NCBI GenBank assembly: GCA_049487715.1
Contig: CP150565.1
Coordinates: 310,001 to 374,000, forward strand
Length of the DNA: 64,000 nucleotides
Source of the DNA: Pycnococcus provasolii
Lineage: Eukaryota; Chlorophyta; Pseudoscourfieldiophyceae; Pseudoscourfieldiales
Direction: 5' to 3'
The first letter of the stretch is position 1. Every line of letters begins with the position of its first letter. The position numbers and the translations under genes are program-made. The notes under the pieces were generated by a model, which made no database searches, was not told the origin of the DNA, and worked only from the letters and a program-made list of their open reading frames with translations. Of the stretch, positions 9,474-20,014 are shown one piece after another.

Positions 9474-9693
9474 TAGCCTGAGGCGTATCGGAGGTTGTAT
9501 CGACGCATCCGGAGAATGAAATACAAATAAATGCGGCGAAGCAGGCCACATGGGTCCCGGGTCCGGGAAAAGACAAAAGACAGACGGGGGGAGGAGGGAA
9601 AACAGTACAAACACGACATTAGACCCTGGCTGCCTGGAGGGGGAGGGAGGGGAGGCCAACTCAAATACTTATGGGCTGGACCAAATAGAAGTA

Positions 9694-9710
9694 TTAGGGT
9701 TAGGGTTAGG
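9694..9710. repeat. Interstitial telomere-type repeat (TTAGGG, about 3 copies)
   Basis: Short perfect TTAGGG run in the roughly 400-base gap between BRCA2 and the RGG-protein gene. Both genes are on the minus strand, so this is upstream of BRCA2 and downstream of the RGG gene. Confidence 0.8.
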
Positions 9711-9869
9711 CTGGGGATGATCTGGATTCTAAGCTGCTAAGGTAAAGTTTAAGTTAAAGTCATGTAAGTTATCTTTATTTACATACTCACTTTATTGAGA
9801 GTGCTACTGAGAGAGTGTACTGTACTGTACTCAGGAGGCAGGGTTTTGTTATTCAGGTCAACGTCAACG

Positions 9870-11315
9870 TCATGCGACGCGACCTTTCGCACGCTGACGA
9901 CGCAGCGCATCCGCATCCGCATCTGCATCTGCATCTGCATCCGCATCTGCATCCGCATCCGGATCCGCATCCGGATCCGCGTCCACATCTGCATCCGGGT
10001 CCGCGTCCGTGCCGTCGGCGTCAGCGGCGGGCGCCGTGCCGATGCCGTCCAGCGCCTTGCGAAAACGACCGTCCATCGGAGGGACAATGCACGGCGACTC
10101 GAAGCGACGCAGGTAGCTCTTGCCGTCGGACACCGTCCACTCGCGAGGCTTCTTCGGATTCAGCGCCTTCACCTTAAGACCCGTCGGAGCGAGCGCTTCG
10201 TTCAGCGTTGCGAAAATTGCGTCCGAACGAGCGGCGTCCAAATCGTCGGGGTGCAACTCGCTCAGATCCGTTAGCGTCGCCTCACCATTCGGCATGATTT
10301 TGACGACCACCGCGCCCTCACACAGCGCCACCGCCGCTCCACTCGACTCGTCAAGAGAGCAAGTTGGCGGGACGTACTCCTCAGCAGAACCCGCAGGGTC
10401 GGCGTTGCCATCACCGCCGCCTCCGCGCCCGCCACGACCACCTCCTCGTCCGCGTCCACCACGTCCACCACGGCCGGGCGACATGGGAATTAACATGCCG
10501 TTCGGGCTGATCGCGAAACCACTCGCCTGAGGCACGTTGAATCCACCTCCGAAGCCGCGCCCTGGTGCCGGAGCACCAAATCCGAAGCCTCCAAATCCGA
10601 AGCCGCCGCCACCGCCGCCGCGCCCTCTGCCTCCGTCGAATCCGAAGCCACCGCCGCCACCGCCGCGCCCTCTGCCTCCGTCGAATCCGAAGCCGCCGCC
10701 ACCGCCGCCGCGCCCTCTACCTCCGTCGAATCCGAAGCCGCCACCGCCGCGCCCTCTACCTCCGTCGAATCCGAAGCCGCCACCACCGCCGCGCCCTCTA
10801 CCTCCGTCGAATCCGAAGCCGCCGCCGCGTCCTCTGCCTCCGTCGAATCCGAAGCCGCCGCCGCCACCGCCGCGTCCTCTGCCTCCATCGAAGCTGCCAC
10901 GTCCACCACCGCCGCCGCGCCCTCTGCCTCCTCCAAAGTGCTCGTCGCCTCCTCCTCCTCCAGAAAGTCGCGAGAAAACCGATGCTCCTCCTCCTCCTCC
11001 CCCTCGTCTATCTTGTCTTTTTGCGGACCTCTCCCCGCTTCTATCTGGCACGTCCACCGTGACGACGTTACCACCACCACCACCACCACCACCCCCTCGA
11101 CGACGCTTATTGTTCTGGTTGTGATTGTGATTTTGATGGTTGCGCGCCCCTTGGCCTTGCGACTGTTGTTGAGTATGCTGAGGTTTCTTGTTAGGTTTGC
11201 TTGAGATGATGTCAGCGAGCGAGCTTGAGAGTTTGCGTGCGGCGTCAGCGGTTAACGCCTTTGGCTCTTCTTGAGCGTGAGCTTGAGGTTGAGGTTGATG
11301 AGAAGAGTCCGCCAT
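9870..11315 (-). CDS. RGG-rich RNA-binding protein, possible mRNA-export adaptor
   Basis: 481 residues from the ATG at 11315 (MADSSHQPQ). Residues ~20-40 contain ARKLSSSLADIISSKPNKK, which resembles the UAP56-binding motif of ALYREF/UIF-type export adaptors (hydrophobic-x-x-SLDDII followed by basic residues). Then come His/Asn/Gln-rich and basic stretches, about 200 residues of RGRGGGG and GFGFDGGRGRG repeats, and a compact domain (~330-430) with AVVVKIMPNGEATLTDLSEL, LNEALAPTGLKVKALNP and EWTVSDGKSYLRRF. The end is an Asp-Ala run and RRQRAKGRVA. RGG repeats commonly bind RNA and are arginine-methylated. The compact domain recalls that of plant UIEF-type export factors, from memory only. Coding is clear; the export role is inference. 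Confidence 0.75.
   Translation of the reverse strand: MADSSHQPQPQAHAQEEPKALTADAARKLSSSLADIISSKPNKKPQHTQQQSQGQGARNHQNHNHNQNNKRRRGGGGGGGGGNVVTVDVPDRSGERSAKRQDRRGGGGGGASVFSRLSGGGGGDEHFGGGRGRGGGGGRGSFDGGRGRGGGGGGFGFDGGRGRGGGFGFDGGRGRGGGGGFGFDGGRGRGGGGFGFDGGRGRGGGGGGFGFDGGRGRGGGGGGFGFDGGRGRGGGGGGFGFGGFGFGAPAPGRGFGGGFNVPQASGFAISPNGMLIPMSPGRGGRGGRGRGGGRGGRGGGGDGNADPAGSAEEYVPPTCSLDESSGAAVALCEGAVVVKIMPNGEATLTDLSELHPDDLDAARSDAIFATLNEALAPTGLKVKALNPKKPREWTVSDGKSYLRRFESPCIVPPMDGRFRKALDGIGTAPAADADGTDADPDADVDADPDADPDADADADADADADADADALRRQRAKGRVA
9906..10000. repeat. Hexanucleotide repeat coding (Asp-Ala)n
   Basis: About 15 imperfect copies of GCATCC/GCATCT; on the minus strand they code an alternating Asp-Ala tail near the C-terminus of the RGG protein. 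Confidence 0.85.
10590..10940 (-). repeat. Tandem minisatellite coding GFGFDGGRGRG
   Basis: Roughly 8-9 copies of a 36-54 base unit coding GFGFDGGRGRG plus a variable number of glycines. The sequence is strongly C-rich on the plus strand, so copy number could be misassembled. Confidence 0.85.
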
Positions 11316-11986
11316 GCTTGATGAATGACTGACTGCGTGACTGCGCAACGCTTACCAACAAACTTATGGCGAAACTTATAATACAGTATTTATGATATGG
11401 ACAAATATTTACTGTAATGACGCCGGAAATAATTATCACGGCAAAACCTCGTCAGAAGGCAACAACAGCAACCAGAGGGAGGGGGACAGAACACCTGGAC
11501 AGAACAAGATTAGGGTAGCGGCAGGGGCCGAGTTTGGGAATCATCCTTGAATGACTAATTACCGGGTACTGTATGGTCATTCACCCTTACCAGTTACCCA
11601 TGCAAACCCAAAACCCCTCCAAACCCAACCAGGTAACCCAACCAGGTAACCCAACCCCCAAACCCAACCCCAAACCCCCAAACCAGAACCCTCACCAGAA
11701 ACCCCTAGACTTACTTGTTTCGTTTTGAAAAGTTCCCGCTCCAAAAGGCGTATGCACAAGGCGTGGAGTTTCAAATTCTTCACGTTCGAGCCAAATTCCG
11801 AGGCTCCGAGCCACAAGAAGGACAAGCAGACCGAAAAGGAGAAGAAGAACGAGCCTCCCCCCTCCCTGCTCCCCCTGCCCCCTGCTCCGCCTGCCCCGCC
11901 CCGGGGTCCCGCCCCGCCCCCCCGCCATTGGCGAATCATTCCGCCCCCAATATTGATTTCGAATACCTGCATCAAGCGTGTTCATC
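11316..11986. other. Intergenic region between divergent genes
   Basis: This stretch holds the 5' sides of both the RGG-protein gene (-) and the RNR gene (+). From about 11597 to 11700 it has C/A-rich short repeats of the type AACCCAACCAGGT and CAAACCCC, reminiscent of degenerate telomere-like DNA. A C-rich tract follows at 11865-11925. No gene is seen. Confidence 0.5.
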
Positions 11987-14900
11987 ATGTACGTCATCAA
12001 GCGCGACGGGCGACACGAGCAGGTGCACTTCGACAAGATCACCTCGCGCATATCCAAGCTCGCGTATGGACTCAACCCGGACTTCTGTGACCCGGTACGT
12101 TTACTTGTTGTCTCTTCTTCTTCTTGCTCTTGTGGAATCTTTCCTTGCTTCCTTTTCCGTCTTTTGCTTATTCGTCTTTTCGTTTGATTTTGCGCCTTTT
12201 AGTGTGCTGTTTGTTTTTATCACAAAATCCGTGATCTGCGTTCTGTCAGGCTTATCGGCGGAGGGTGGTGGTGGTGGTGGTTGGAATGGGTTTGAGCGGG
12301 TGAGAAAGGAAGTGTGTATTTCAGAACGGACTTAAGTATGTCTGCGCAGACTTATACACGGTGCATGATAAGGACATGGTGTTGTTCTATTGACAAAAAC
12401 TGCAGCACGAAAAGGGAGGGGAGGGAATGGTTCATGGTTGGAGTCTTCGAAACAACGAAACGAATACAAAGACTTACACTCACAACCAACCAACCAACAC
12501 ACACCACCTCTTCGCCCCGCCTTTCTCTCACCTCTCAAAACGATTAAAAAAAACAGGTGCTTGTCGCCCAGAAAGTCACCGCTGGCGTGTACAAGGGTGT
12601 GACCACGCACGAGCTCGACGAGCTTGCCGCTGAAACTGCCGCGTCCATGACGGCGAAGCACCCCGACTACTCAACGCTCGCTGCACGCATCGCCGTCTCC
12701 AACCTGCACAAGTCCACGAACAAGTCGTTCAGCGAGACCGTGAAGCTCATGAGGGGCTACGTGAACGAGAGGAACGGGAAGGACTCGCCGCTCGTCTCCG
12801 AGTCGTTCTACAACTTCGTCATGGAGCACGCGAGCCGCCTTGACTCCGAGATCATCTACGACCGTGACTTCCACTACGACTACTTCGGATTCAAGACGCT
12901 CGAGCGTTCCTACCTGCTCCGCATCGACGGCAAGATTGTCGAAAGACCACAACACATGCTCATGCGCGTTGCCGTTGGAATCCACGAGAACAATATCGAG
13001 CAGGCGATTCGCACGTACCACCTCATGTCAGGACGTTGGTTCACGCACGCGTCGCCGACGCTGTTCAACGCGGGAACGCCGCGCCCGCAGCTCTCCTCCT
13101 GTTTCCTGCTGTGCATGAAAGATGACAGCATCGACGGCATCTACGACACGCTCAAGCAGTGCGCTATCATCTCCAAGTCCGCCGGTGGCATCGGCCTAAG
13201 CGCTCACAACATCCGCGCCACAGGCTCGTACATCCGTGGCACGAACGGAACGAGTAACGGCATTGTGCCGATGCTGCGCGTCTTCAACGACACCGCACGG
13301 TACGTCGACCAGGGTGGAGGCAAGCGCAAGGGCGCGTTCGCCATCTACCTCGAGCCGTGGCACGCCGACATCTTCGACTTCCTTGACCTTCGCAAGAACC
13401 ATGGCAAGGAGGAGGTGCGCGCGCGCGACCTGTTCTACGGGCTCTGGGTGAACGACCTGTTCATGGAGCGCGTCGAGGCGGGTGCCATGTGGAGCTTGTT
13501 CTGCCCCAACGAGGCACCTGGCCTGGCGGAGGTCTACGGCGACGAGTTCAAGGAGCTGTACCTCAAGTACGAGAGCGAGGGTCGCTACATGCGCCAAGTT
13601 AAGGCACAGGACGTGTGGTTCGCGATCATGACGGCCCAGGTGGAGACGGGCAACCCGTACATGCTCTTCAAGGATCACGTCAACCGCAAGAGCAACCAGA
13701 AGAACCTCGGCACGATCAAGAGCAGCAACCTCTGCACGGAAATTGTCGAGTACACGGCGCCGGACGAGACAGCGGTATGCAACCTGGCATCCATCGCGCT
13801 GCCCCGCTTCGTGCGCGACCTTGACGGCGAGATGGACGGCGCGTCCTCCGGCGCGTGCGACCCCGGCTCGCCCACGACACCGGTATCGTCGACGCGCCGC
13901 GACGAGGCATCGAACGGTGCCTCGACGCGCCTCAAGACGCTCGGCTCGCTCGGGTCGAAGGGACGCTACTTCGACCACGGCAAGCTCAAGGAGGTGACGA
14001 AGCAGGTTACGTACAACCTCAACCGCATTATCGACGTCAACTACTACCCCACCAAGGAGTGCAGCAACAGCAACCTCCGCCACCGCCCGATTGGCCTTGG
14101 CATCCAGGGCCTTGCGGACACCTTCATCACACTTGGCATGGGTTTCGACAGCGAGGAGGCCCGCCAGCTCAACAAGGAGATTTTCGAGACGATCTACTTC
14201 TCCGCGCTCGAGTGCTCGTGCGAGCTCGCGGAGAAGGAGGGCACCTACTCGACGTACGAGGGAAGCCCGGCATCGCAGGGCATTCTGCAGCACGACATGT
14301 GGGGAGTGTCGCCGCCGAGCAACCGGCACGACTGGGACGGCCTGCGCGCCAAGATCAAGGCGCACGGCCTTCGCAACTCGCTGCTCGTGGCACCCATGCC
14401 CACGGCATCTACCTCGCAGATTCTCGGAAACAACGAGTGCTTCGAACCGTACACGTCGAACATCTACGTCCGACGCGTGCTCTCGGGTGAATTCACGGTG
14501 GTGAACCAGCACCTTCTCATGGATCTTGTCGAGCTTGGCCTTTGGGGCCCGGAGCTGAAGAACGAGCTCGTAGCCTCCAACGGATCCATCCAGAACATCA
14601 CAGGCATTCCCGATTCCATCAAGGCTGTCTACCGTACGGTGTGGGAGATCAAGCAGCGCAGCGTCATCGACATGGCGGCGGACCGCGGTGCCTTTATTGA
14701 CCAGAGCCAGAGCCTTAACGTGCACATGTCCGATCCGAACTTCGGTAAGATCACGTCGCTTCACTTCCACGCTTGGCGTCGGGGTCTCAAGACAGGAATG
14801 TACTACCTGCGCACGCGCGCGGCGGCGGATGCCATCAAGTTTACCGTGGATCAGGCCAGCCTCGCCAAGCGCAAGTCGAATACCGCCAAGTCGCCAGTCC

Positions 14901-15076
14901 CGGAGGATAAGGAGAACAGCTCGCGAGGAGGCAACGGTGCGCCAAAAACCCCCGTGGAGGAGAAGGCGTCCACCGAAGCAGCGAAGGAGAAGACTGAAGA
15001 GGAGAAGGAAGCTGAGATGGCAAAGATGATCTGCTCGCTTGAGAACAAGGATGCCTGCTTGATGTGCGGCTCATAG
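11987..15076 (+). CDS. RNR1: Ribonucleoside-diphosphate reductase large subunit (class Ia R1)
   Basis: R1 reduces ribonucleoside diphosphates to deoxy forms with the radical-bearing R2 subunit. Two exons, 11987-12094 and 12557-15076, join in phase 0 to give 875 residues. Exon 1 begins [20 protein letters not shown], the usual N-terminus with the ATP-cone region. Active-site parts are visible: QLSSCFL, NLCTEI and CNLASI give the three key cysteines and the Asn/Cys/Glu set; [10 protein letters not shown] and TGMYYLRT carry the radical-transfer region. The C-terminus CLMCGS is the dithiol tail. A Ser/Thr/Gly-rich insertion of about 45 residues (13,830-13,970) sits between [10 protein letters not shown] and [12 protein letters not shown], where other R1 proteins have little. 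An alternative ATG lies nine bases upstream. Confidence 0.96.
12095..12556 (+). other. Intron of the RNR large-subunit gene
   Basis: 462 bases, donor GTACGT, acceptor AAAACAG. Splicing restores the family's DP-x-x-x-A-x-K-V junction in phase 0. The intron is T-rich near the donor and contains short AACC repeats near the acceptor. Confidence 0.9.
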
Positions 15077-15537
15077 ATGAACAGTCTTCGGAAAAGATGA
15101 GAAGAGGGGGCCGTGCCATGATGACGACGGGAGGAATGGTGTGTGATGGTTGTGTCTAGTATGGATTTGGTTGAAGGGTGCATTGTTTAACACTGGGATT
15201 TCTCATTCAATAGTCCAATGGAGTGGGCTTTACCTTGTCCAACGGTCGTCCATTCACACCATTCGGCCCAATTCAACAATCGCGCCATTCAAAGCGCGTT
15301 TGTACGTGGCGCTGGTAATGTTGAAAGTTCTCGTGAGAGCTCCGCTTGCGGCTTGTCGTCGTCACCATGCATCAACATCGCGACGCACGAGTCACATCCT
15401 ACTACGGGTACTGTATCTAGAGTCAACAGAGGCGACAACGTATAAGGTACTGCGAGCATAGAGCATGTGTCTAAGGGATAAATTCATTTCACACATTTCA
15501 ATTCAAACTACCATAGTTTATTATAACCACCTGAACT
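15077..15537. other. Convergent intergenic region
   Basis: Shared 3' flank of RNR1 (+) and the bestrophin-like gene (-). No gene or clear repeat is seen. Confidence 0.6.
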
Positions 15538-17463
15538 CTAGGGTGCTTTGAAGTGTTCATCACTTCTCATGAGATTGTATGCCATTGGGCTTGCTGCTCC
15601 TTCCGCATTGTGCTGTTTCTCCAACATATTCTCATGGATGATGTGTCTTCTTTGATCCAGAACTTCGTTGTGCTGCCGATTCAGCTCCTCCATGACCTCC
15701 AACGCAAGACGCCCACGTGCTTCCTTCATTGTGCTAGCCGTGTCAGCCGCAATGATGTCATGCTTCGATAATTTTGCCATGAGAGGTGGAATGCGGTCCA
15801 ACGAAACGAGAGGTCGACTTGCTCCCGGACGTAGGATGCTCATGTGCCCAATGTATAAATCACAGAGGATCTCAGCCCATGGCAAGTTGATGTCGTCATC
15901 GCCGAACGGGAACGCCATCTTCACCGCAGTCTCGCGAAGGCCCCACACCCCGATGATCATGATCGCGTAGCCGATAATGGTGTACCCGCCACCATGATCG
16001 TCCACCCAAATGGCGCCGTAGCTCATGAAGAGCGTGTACACGAAGACGAGCACGTCCATGAGGTGCTGGTAGTAGCACGGGATTGGGAAGTCGTCGAGGT
16101 CCATGAGCCACCCGTACTGCCTGCGACCTTCAATCACGCACTGGATCCACCACTTCGCCTCGTAGTCGTTGACGAGGCCGGCGTGGTGGAACTCCTTGAT
16201 GGTCTCGACCATCCATATCGTACACTGCCTCCACGGCGCCAGCGCACCCCAGTTGACCATCATCTCCTTCAGCACGAGCGCCTCTTCCGCGTGCAAGATG
16301 CGCAGGTCGTACACCATGTGCCTCCACTTGATGATGCCCCGGCCGGCGTGCTCAAGGCCGTACATGAAGAAGTGGAACCAGCAGTTGGTGAGGCGGATCA
16401 TCTTCCACGCGTACGGCGACTCCCGGCCGAGCAAGCTCACGGACAGCACGGCGATGTCGTTCAGGCGCCCTTTGATGACGGCGAGGTGGCCGAACGTCTT
16501 CAGCAGCTTATTGTACACCTGCCCATTGTAGAATGTCAGGAAGAAGACGAGGAACGTGCCGATGCCCAGCGCCGATTCCGAGCTGATCTTTGGCCACAAT
16601 TTGTCGTCGATGTCTTCGTTGCCTGGCTTGCACTTCTCGCCGTACCAGCAGAAGTGCCAGGCGAGCGAGAAGAAGAGGTGCAGGCATATGAACAAGTACA
16701 CGAGCGGCGAAGTCATGAGCGACGGCAGGATCGTCCCCTTCCACACAAACAGGCTTCGGAAGAAGTAGTTGGCGGACTCGGGCTCACGCTGCATCTTGCC
16801 GTAGAAGTGACGCCCGCGCTCGACGCCCATGCGCGCCTGCACCTGGAAGTTGGTCGGTGTGTCTTTGAACTCTTTTTGGACGTATTGCCAAGCCTCGTCC
16901 GCCGTCTTGGGCGTCTGGTGGTCGCCCCAGTTGAGCACATTCATCGTGTCAACCGAGGTATCATCTTCAAGCAAGCCCAGCGACTTGAACTCGCCCTTAT
17001 CGTCAGCGGTGTGCAGCTTGTGCAGAGCGTAGTGCGCGTGCGCCTCTCTAAACACCGGGTCGTCCGAGTTGTTAAAGTCCGTGAGTCGAGCCTGTCCCAT
17101 GGGAGAGTCCGAATACATCCTCCTCATCAGCTTCTCCTCGTAGTGCTCTTGGTTGTCGTGGATGAGGTCCCTCCTGTACTCGCTCTTGGTGCGCATCCCG
17201 GCGAACGGAGGCTTGAGCGAACCCACGGACGAAGGACTGAAGTCGTGCTGCGAGTCTTGCGAGTTGCGTCCACCGTCCTTGGAGGTCCGTCCACCGAGCC
17301 CATGGTCCGGCCCGAAGCGCACTTGTCGTGCTTCGAGCGGGTCTAGCGAGGGCGACGAGCCGCTCTGCACGCTTCCGCCGCCAGTTTCGTCGTAGACTTT
17401 CACCTCGACGGACGCCACAGGTCCCTCGGAAGTTCCGTTTTGCTCTTCGTCGTAGGATGCCAT
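15538..17463 (-). CDS. Bestrophin-like anion channel
   Basis: 641 residues from the first ATG (MASYDEEQNGTS). The N-terminal ~220 residues are polar and probably cytosolic. Hydrophobic segments follow: GTILPSLMTSPLVYLFICLH, ALGIGTFLVFFLTFYNGQVY, LMDVLVFVYTLFMSYGAIW and YTIIGYAIMIIGVWGL. The stretch GLRETAVKMAFPFGDDDINL resembles the bestrophin 'NPFG-DDDD' acidic cluster, part of the calcium-clasp region in animal proteins. Family members conduct chloride or bicarbonate; some green-algal ones sit in thylakoids, but no transit peptide is obvious here. The frame stays open upstream to a TAG at 17644-17646 without an ATG, and a TTCCAG at about 17629 could be a splice acceptor, so a short 5' exon may be missing. 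Confidence 0.75.
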   Translation of the reverse strand: MASYDEEQNGTSEGPVASVEVKVYDETGGGSVQSGSSPSLDPLEARQVRFGPDHGLGGRTSKDGGRNSQDSQHDFSPSSVGSLKPPFAGMRTKSEYRRDLIHDNQEHYEEKLMRRMYSDSPMGQARLTDFNNSDDPVFREAHAHYALHKLHTADDKGEFKSLGLLEDDTSVDTMNVLNWGDHQTPKTADEAWQYVQKEFKDTPTNFQVQARMGVERGRHFYGKMQREPESANYFFRSLFVWKGTILPSLMTSPLVYLFICLHLFFSLAWHFCWYGEKCKPGNEDIDDKLWPKISSESALGIGTFLVFFLTFYNGQVYNKLLKTFGHLAVIKGRLNDIAVLSVSLLGRESPYAWKMIRLTNCWFHFFMYGLEHAGRGIIKWRHMVYDLRILHAEEALVLKEMMVNWGALAPWRQCTIWMVETIKEFHHAGLVNDYEAKWWIQCVIEGRRQYGWLMDLDDFPIPCYYQHLMDVLVFVYTLFMSYGAIWVDDHGGGYTIIGYAIMIIGVWGLRETAVKMAFPFGDDDINLPWAEILCDLYIGHMSILRPGASRPLVSLDRIPPLMAKLSKHDIIAADTASTMKEARGRLALEVMEELNRQHNEVLDQRRHIIHENMLEKQHNAEGAASPMAYNLMRSDEHFKAP

Positions 17464-19963
17464 GTCCGTCGTCTCGTACGGTTCAGGAGTTTCAGGAGAC
17501 GTTCCGTTTCCTTCCACCCAGTCGCCCGTTGTGACGACGACTTGGGGTGCAACGCGGTTGTTACTGTTCGGACTCGTCTTATCCGGCTTTGAGGCGAAGC
17601 GCAAGTACGCAACGCCCCTTTTCTGTCCTGGAACGGAAGAAGACTATACGAAAAGTAAGGTAGTGTGAACAATGAAACTCGAAAATTCCAAATGAAAACA
17701 AAACACTCTACCTGTACTCTAAAGTATGATAGAAGTGCAGTGCCAAGAACTTAACTTAACAAGAACTCACACACGCGCACACAACACAGTTAACACAGCT
17801 CAGTTCGCTTAAGTTCGCTGTGCACCAAACAAACACTCGAGCTTGCAACGAGACGCGACACACAGCGCAACGAGTTGGACAGACAAGTGGGACAAAAGTG
17901 TTGGACAAACAAGTTGTATATATGTATACACGGTGGGCGCGTTTCGTTTCCTTTTCCTTTCACCAGACGAAAACGACTTACAAGTTGTTTGCGACAACAC
18001 TTCGAAGTTTGCTTCGACGTGGAAGAGTCTTTGGCCTGTGGCCTGTGGGAACCAACCAACCTACGAGCTTGTACTGTAGAGCCAACGAGCTTGTATCGTC
18101 ACGTGTGTGCGTGTGTGTGTGTGTACACTATGACCTTCTTCAAGAGGCGTTCGCTGGTTCTTCGCTGTTTCTTCGCCTTCGCCTGGTTCGTCGCTGGTTC
18201 TTTGTGCTTTGTGCTTGGGCCTGGGAGTGCTTCTTTCGTCCACCCCACCAGTCCGCGGCCTGCTTGCTTGCCCTCCGCCTCTCCGCCTCGACTATCCTTT
18301 TCTGCTCGTCGTTTTTTCATCGTGGGTCTTTGCAAGAGACTTCCGAGCAACTCGCCGACTCGCCGACTCGCTGGCTGGCTGATGAGCTTTAAAAAAGCTT
18401 GAGCGCATTATTTTTGTGCGCATTCTTCATACAAGCTCATCCCTCATTAGTCTAGTTCTTATGGAAAACGCGCGGTTTGGTTTGCGCCAACGGTCTTCTC
18501 TTTTCCTTTTTCGTCTTTTTATTTTCAACTCATGACCTCATGATCAGCCGTTCTGCCACCATGCCCACCATTTGGTTCGTTTTCTTTCGTTTCTTTTCCA
18601 CCACTTTTGCACTTGCGTGGAATATGATGGAGGATGCTGGAACAAACTTTCATTAGCGATAAGGTTTTCCTCGGTTTTCCATGACGCCATCGACGTAGTC
18701 TACCCATACGTAGAGAACTATCGACGTCACTCGGTCGTCTTACGGTACAGGCGGACAGGGAGAGCGTCGCGAATCGGGCCCCCAGAGACTGCCTGCGAGA
18801 GCCGAGATGCCAGACAGAGGGGGGGGGGGGGGGGGGGTTACCACTCGTAGGTCGCGCATTTATACCAGAGCCAGAGCGAGTACACAAGGCCGGCAAAGCT
18901 CGGACTCTATCGTAGTACTACCAACCCCATTTCCAACGAACCAACCCATCCAAGATTCCAAGAGACGAGAACAAGCAGAGAACGCGACCGCCGACCGAAA
19001 GGCGAGACGAAAGAAACACGGACTGACTGACTGAGAGAAGCGCTGACTTTCTTTCTTTCTTTCGCCCTCCTGAGGCTCCTTGACTGCTTGAAGCCTCGAA
19101 GCCTTGAAGCCACGCGAAAAGCCGCGGCTATTATTGCCTCACACTGCACCCTGCACCCTGCACCCTGCACACACCAATTCTCTTGAGTCTTCTTTGAGTC
19201 AGGTGACCTGCTTGCTTGCTCTTGTTTCAGGAGAGGGGAGCCGGAGAGCCTCAGGGTCTCCGGAGCTCCGCGGCGCCGGCCGGGTAAGAATAAGAATTGG
19301 GAGGGGATCCCCCTCTTGGGCGTTCAGGGGAGTTCGGTCAGACGATACCTTTACTTCGAGCAAACTGCGCAGCCGCAGCGCCGCTCGGGAGTCGTGTAGT
19401 GAGTAGTGAGTGTGTAGCGCTGTGCTGTGCTGTGCTGTGCTGTGCTGTGCTGTGCTGTGCTGTGCTGTGCTGTGCTGTGCTGTGCTGTGTTGTATAGTGC
19501 GCTATAGCACTTGCTGTAGCTACGCTCGAGCTAACACTTGCTGTACTGTAAGAAACAGCAGCTGCAGAAACGGTGAAGTTTTGCTCAGCTTTGTCTCTTC
19601 CTCGTGAAGCAGTTCCCTTGACGAAGTTTTGTTCAGACGTTCTCTCCGGTGGCACAAAGTTTCTCACAAAGTGAACAAAGTGTTGAAGCTCGTGTTGTGT
19701 TGAAAGAAACACGGCGTTTCTTTGAAAACGAACAAGAAGAAAAGAAGCGAGCGAATACATCATACTGCTAAATTCTGATAGCCATCAATCAACACAGCAG
19801 AACTCTGAATCCACGTTAGGCATAAGGCATAAGATAAGCAGCATATCATTCTTGTTCTGTGCCTTTTCCTTTATTTGTGTTTACAAAAAACAACATCAAA
19901 AGTTGGTGGGGCCGATCACCGTCGCGTCAACGGAGGCCTCAAGGCAAAACTCGCCGTGGAAAG
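17464..19963. other. Long intergenic region between divergent genes
   Basis: About 2.5 kb upstream of both the bestrophin-like gene (-) and the Cache-channel gene (+). It holds a (GT)n run near 18107-18125, a poly-G tract at about 18820-18837, CTTT repeats near 19050 and a TGTGC array. No convincing gene was found; short frames here have random composition. A 5' exon of either neighbour may lie here. Confidence 0.5.
19421..19490. repeat. TGTGC pentanucleotide array (about 14 copies)
   Basis: Near-perfect head-to-tail TGTGC units ending in TGTGT, about 500 bases upstream of the Cache-channel start. Five-base units do not keep frame, which fits a non-coding position. Confidence 0.9.
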
Positions 19964-20014
19964 ATGCCGCTGCGCCGGGTCACTTGTCTAAGAGACAACT
20001 TCGCAACGAGAATA

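Noticed and set aside
13196-14770. 524-residue minus-strand open frame
   Set aside because: Antisense of the conserved ribonucleotide reductase coding sequence.
15994-17346. 450-residue plus-strand open frame
   Set aside because: Antisense of the bestrophin-like gene; no conserved features.
19340-19500. Cys/Ala/Val/Leu-rich frames over the TGTGC array
   Set aside because: Pure products of a five-base repeat, with no flanking coding signal.
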